Source: Opitutia bacterium (GTDB lineage: Bacteria > Verrucomicrobiota > Verrucomicrobiia > Opitutales > Opitutaceae). Taken from it: 64,000 bases of DNA. The stretch lies in assembly GCA_947472765.1 (NCBI GenBank), contig CANJCM010000017.1, forward strand, positions 1 through 64,000. Direction: 5' to 3'. Below, in pieces: positions 63,937 to 64,000 of the stretch (position 1 is the first letter of the stretch; the number at the start of each line of letters is the position of its first letter). Position numbers and translations under genes: made by a program. The notes beneath the pieces were generated by a model. The model worked only from the letters and a program-made list of their open reading frames with translations, did not search any database and had not been told where the DNA came from.

Positions 63937-64000
63937 AGGGTACGCGCCAGCGGGAATATTCGTGTTTCCTACAGCGCGCTCAAAAACGGCGCCGAGGTCT

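Overview
The window is a 64 kb piece of a high-GC, densely coding, Gram-negative chromosome. Three things point to Verrucomicrobiota, most likely an Opitutaceae-like lineage: a large TonB receptor of the VVTGSNI type, lipoproteins that combine coiled coils with a C-terminal LysM domain, and many short palindromic repeats between genes. This placement is an inference from gene content; no rRNA gene is present to confirm it. I see no tRNA, rRNA, CRISPR array, prophage or transposase.

Layout. 0-4.6 kb holds housekeeping genes on the minus strand: a truncated metX, yebC, and the classical rpmH-rnpA-yidD-yidC cluster (rpmH is only 45 codons). 4.7-8.1 kb on plus: a phosphodiesterase, a CDP-alcohol phosphatidyltransferase, an FMN-dependent alpha-hydroxyacid dehydrogenase and a YgjP-like metallopeptidase. 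8.2-12.5 kb on minus: FKBP isomerase, an isolated type IV pilin-like protein, an M20 amidohydrolase, an orphan histidine kinase and ppnP. 12.6-22.2 kb: a PAP2-type acid phosphatase, an exported Gfo/Idh/MocA protein and three related coiled-coil/LysM envelope proteins of 324, 486 and 1664 residues. 22.4-26.7 kb: an RND efflux adaptor-pump pair. 27-30 kb: a Tat-exported amidohydrolase, a repeat-filled gap and a PIN-domain gene with an unknown partner. 30.3-34.2 kb: an envelope operon resembling the LpoB/YcfL neighbourhood of gammaproteobacteria. 34.3-43.7 kb: mixed metabolic and transport genes, including a cystathionine gamma-synthase with fungal-like N-terminal motifs, exonuclease III, a CinA-like amidase and an ABC exporter. 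43.8-51 kb: a Spy-like protein, a YhiN flavoprotein, an AEC transporter, TerC and Tex. 52-63.6 kb: a probable uronate locus with a UxaE-like epimerase, uxaC, a secreted probable propeller protein, a TonB receptor and a DctPQM TRAP transporter.

The uronate block could work as one pathway: the TonB receptor and TRAP system would bring sugar acids in, UxaC would isomerise them and the UxaE-like enzyme would join the galacturonate and glucuronate branches. The LysM ladder and the LpoB-like operon both look devoted to peptidoglycan and the envelope.

The most unusual content lies between genes. At least four families of REP-like elements (a G-rich head such as GTAGGG, TGGAGGG or GTGGCA followed by a hairpin) occur singly and as inverted pairs. 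There are also larger inverted repeats, a CTAG-headed hairpin type with variable stems, and a 180 bp tandem repeat with a 362 bp higher-order period upstream of tex. No RAYT-type transposase is present in the window to explain the REP-like elements.
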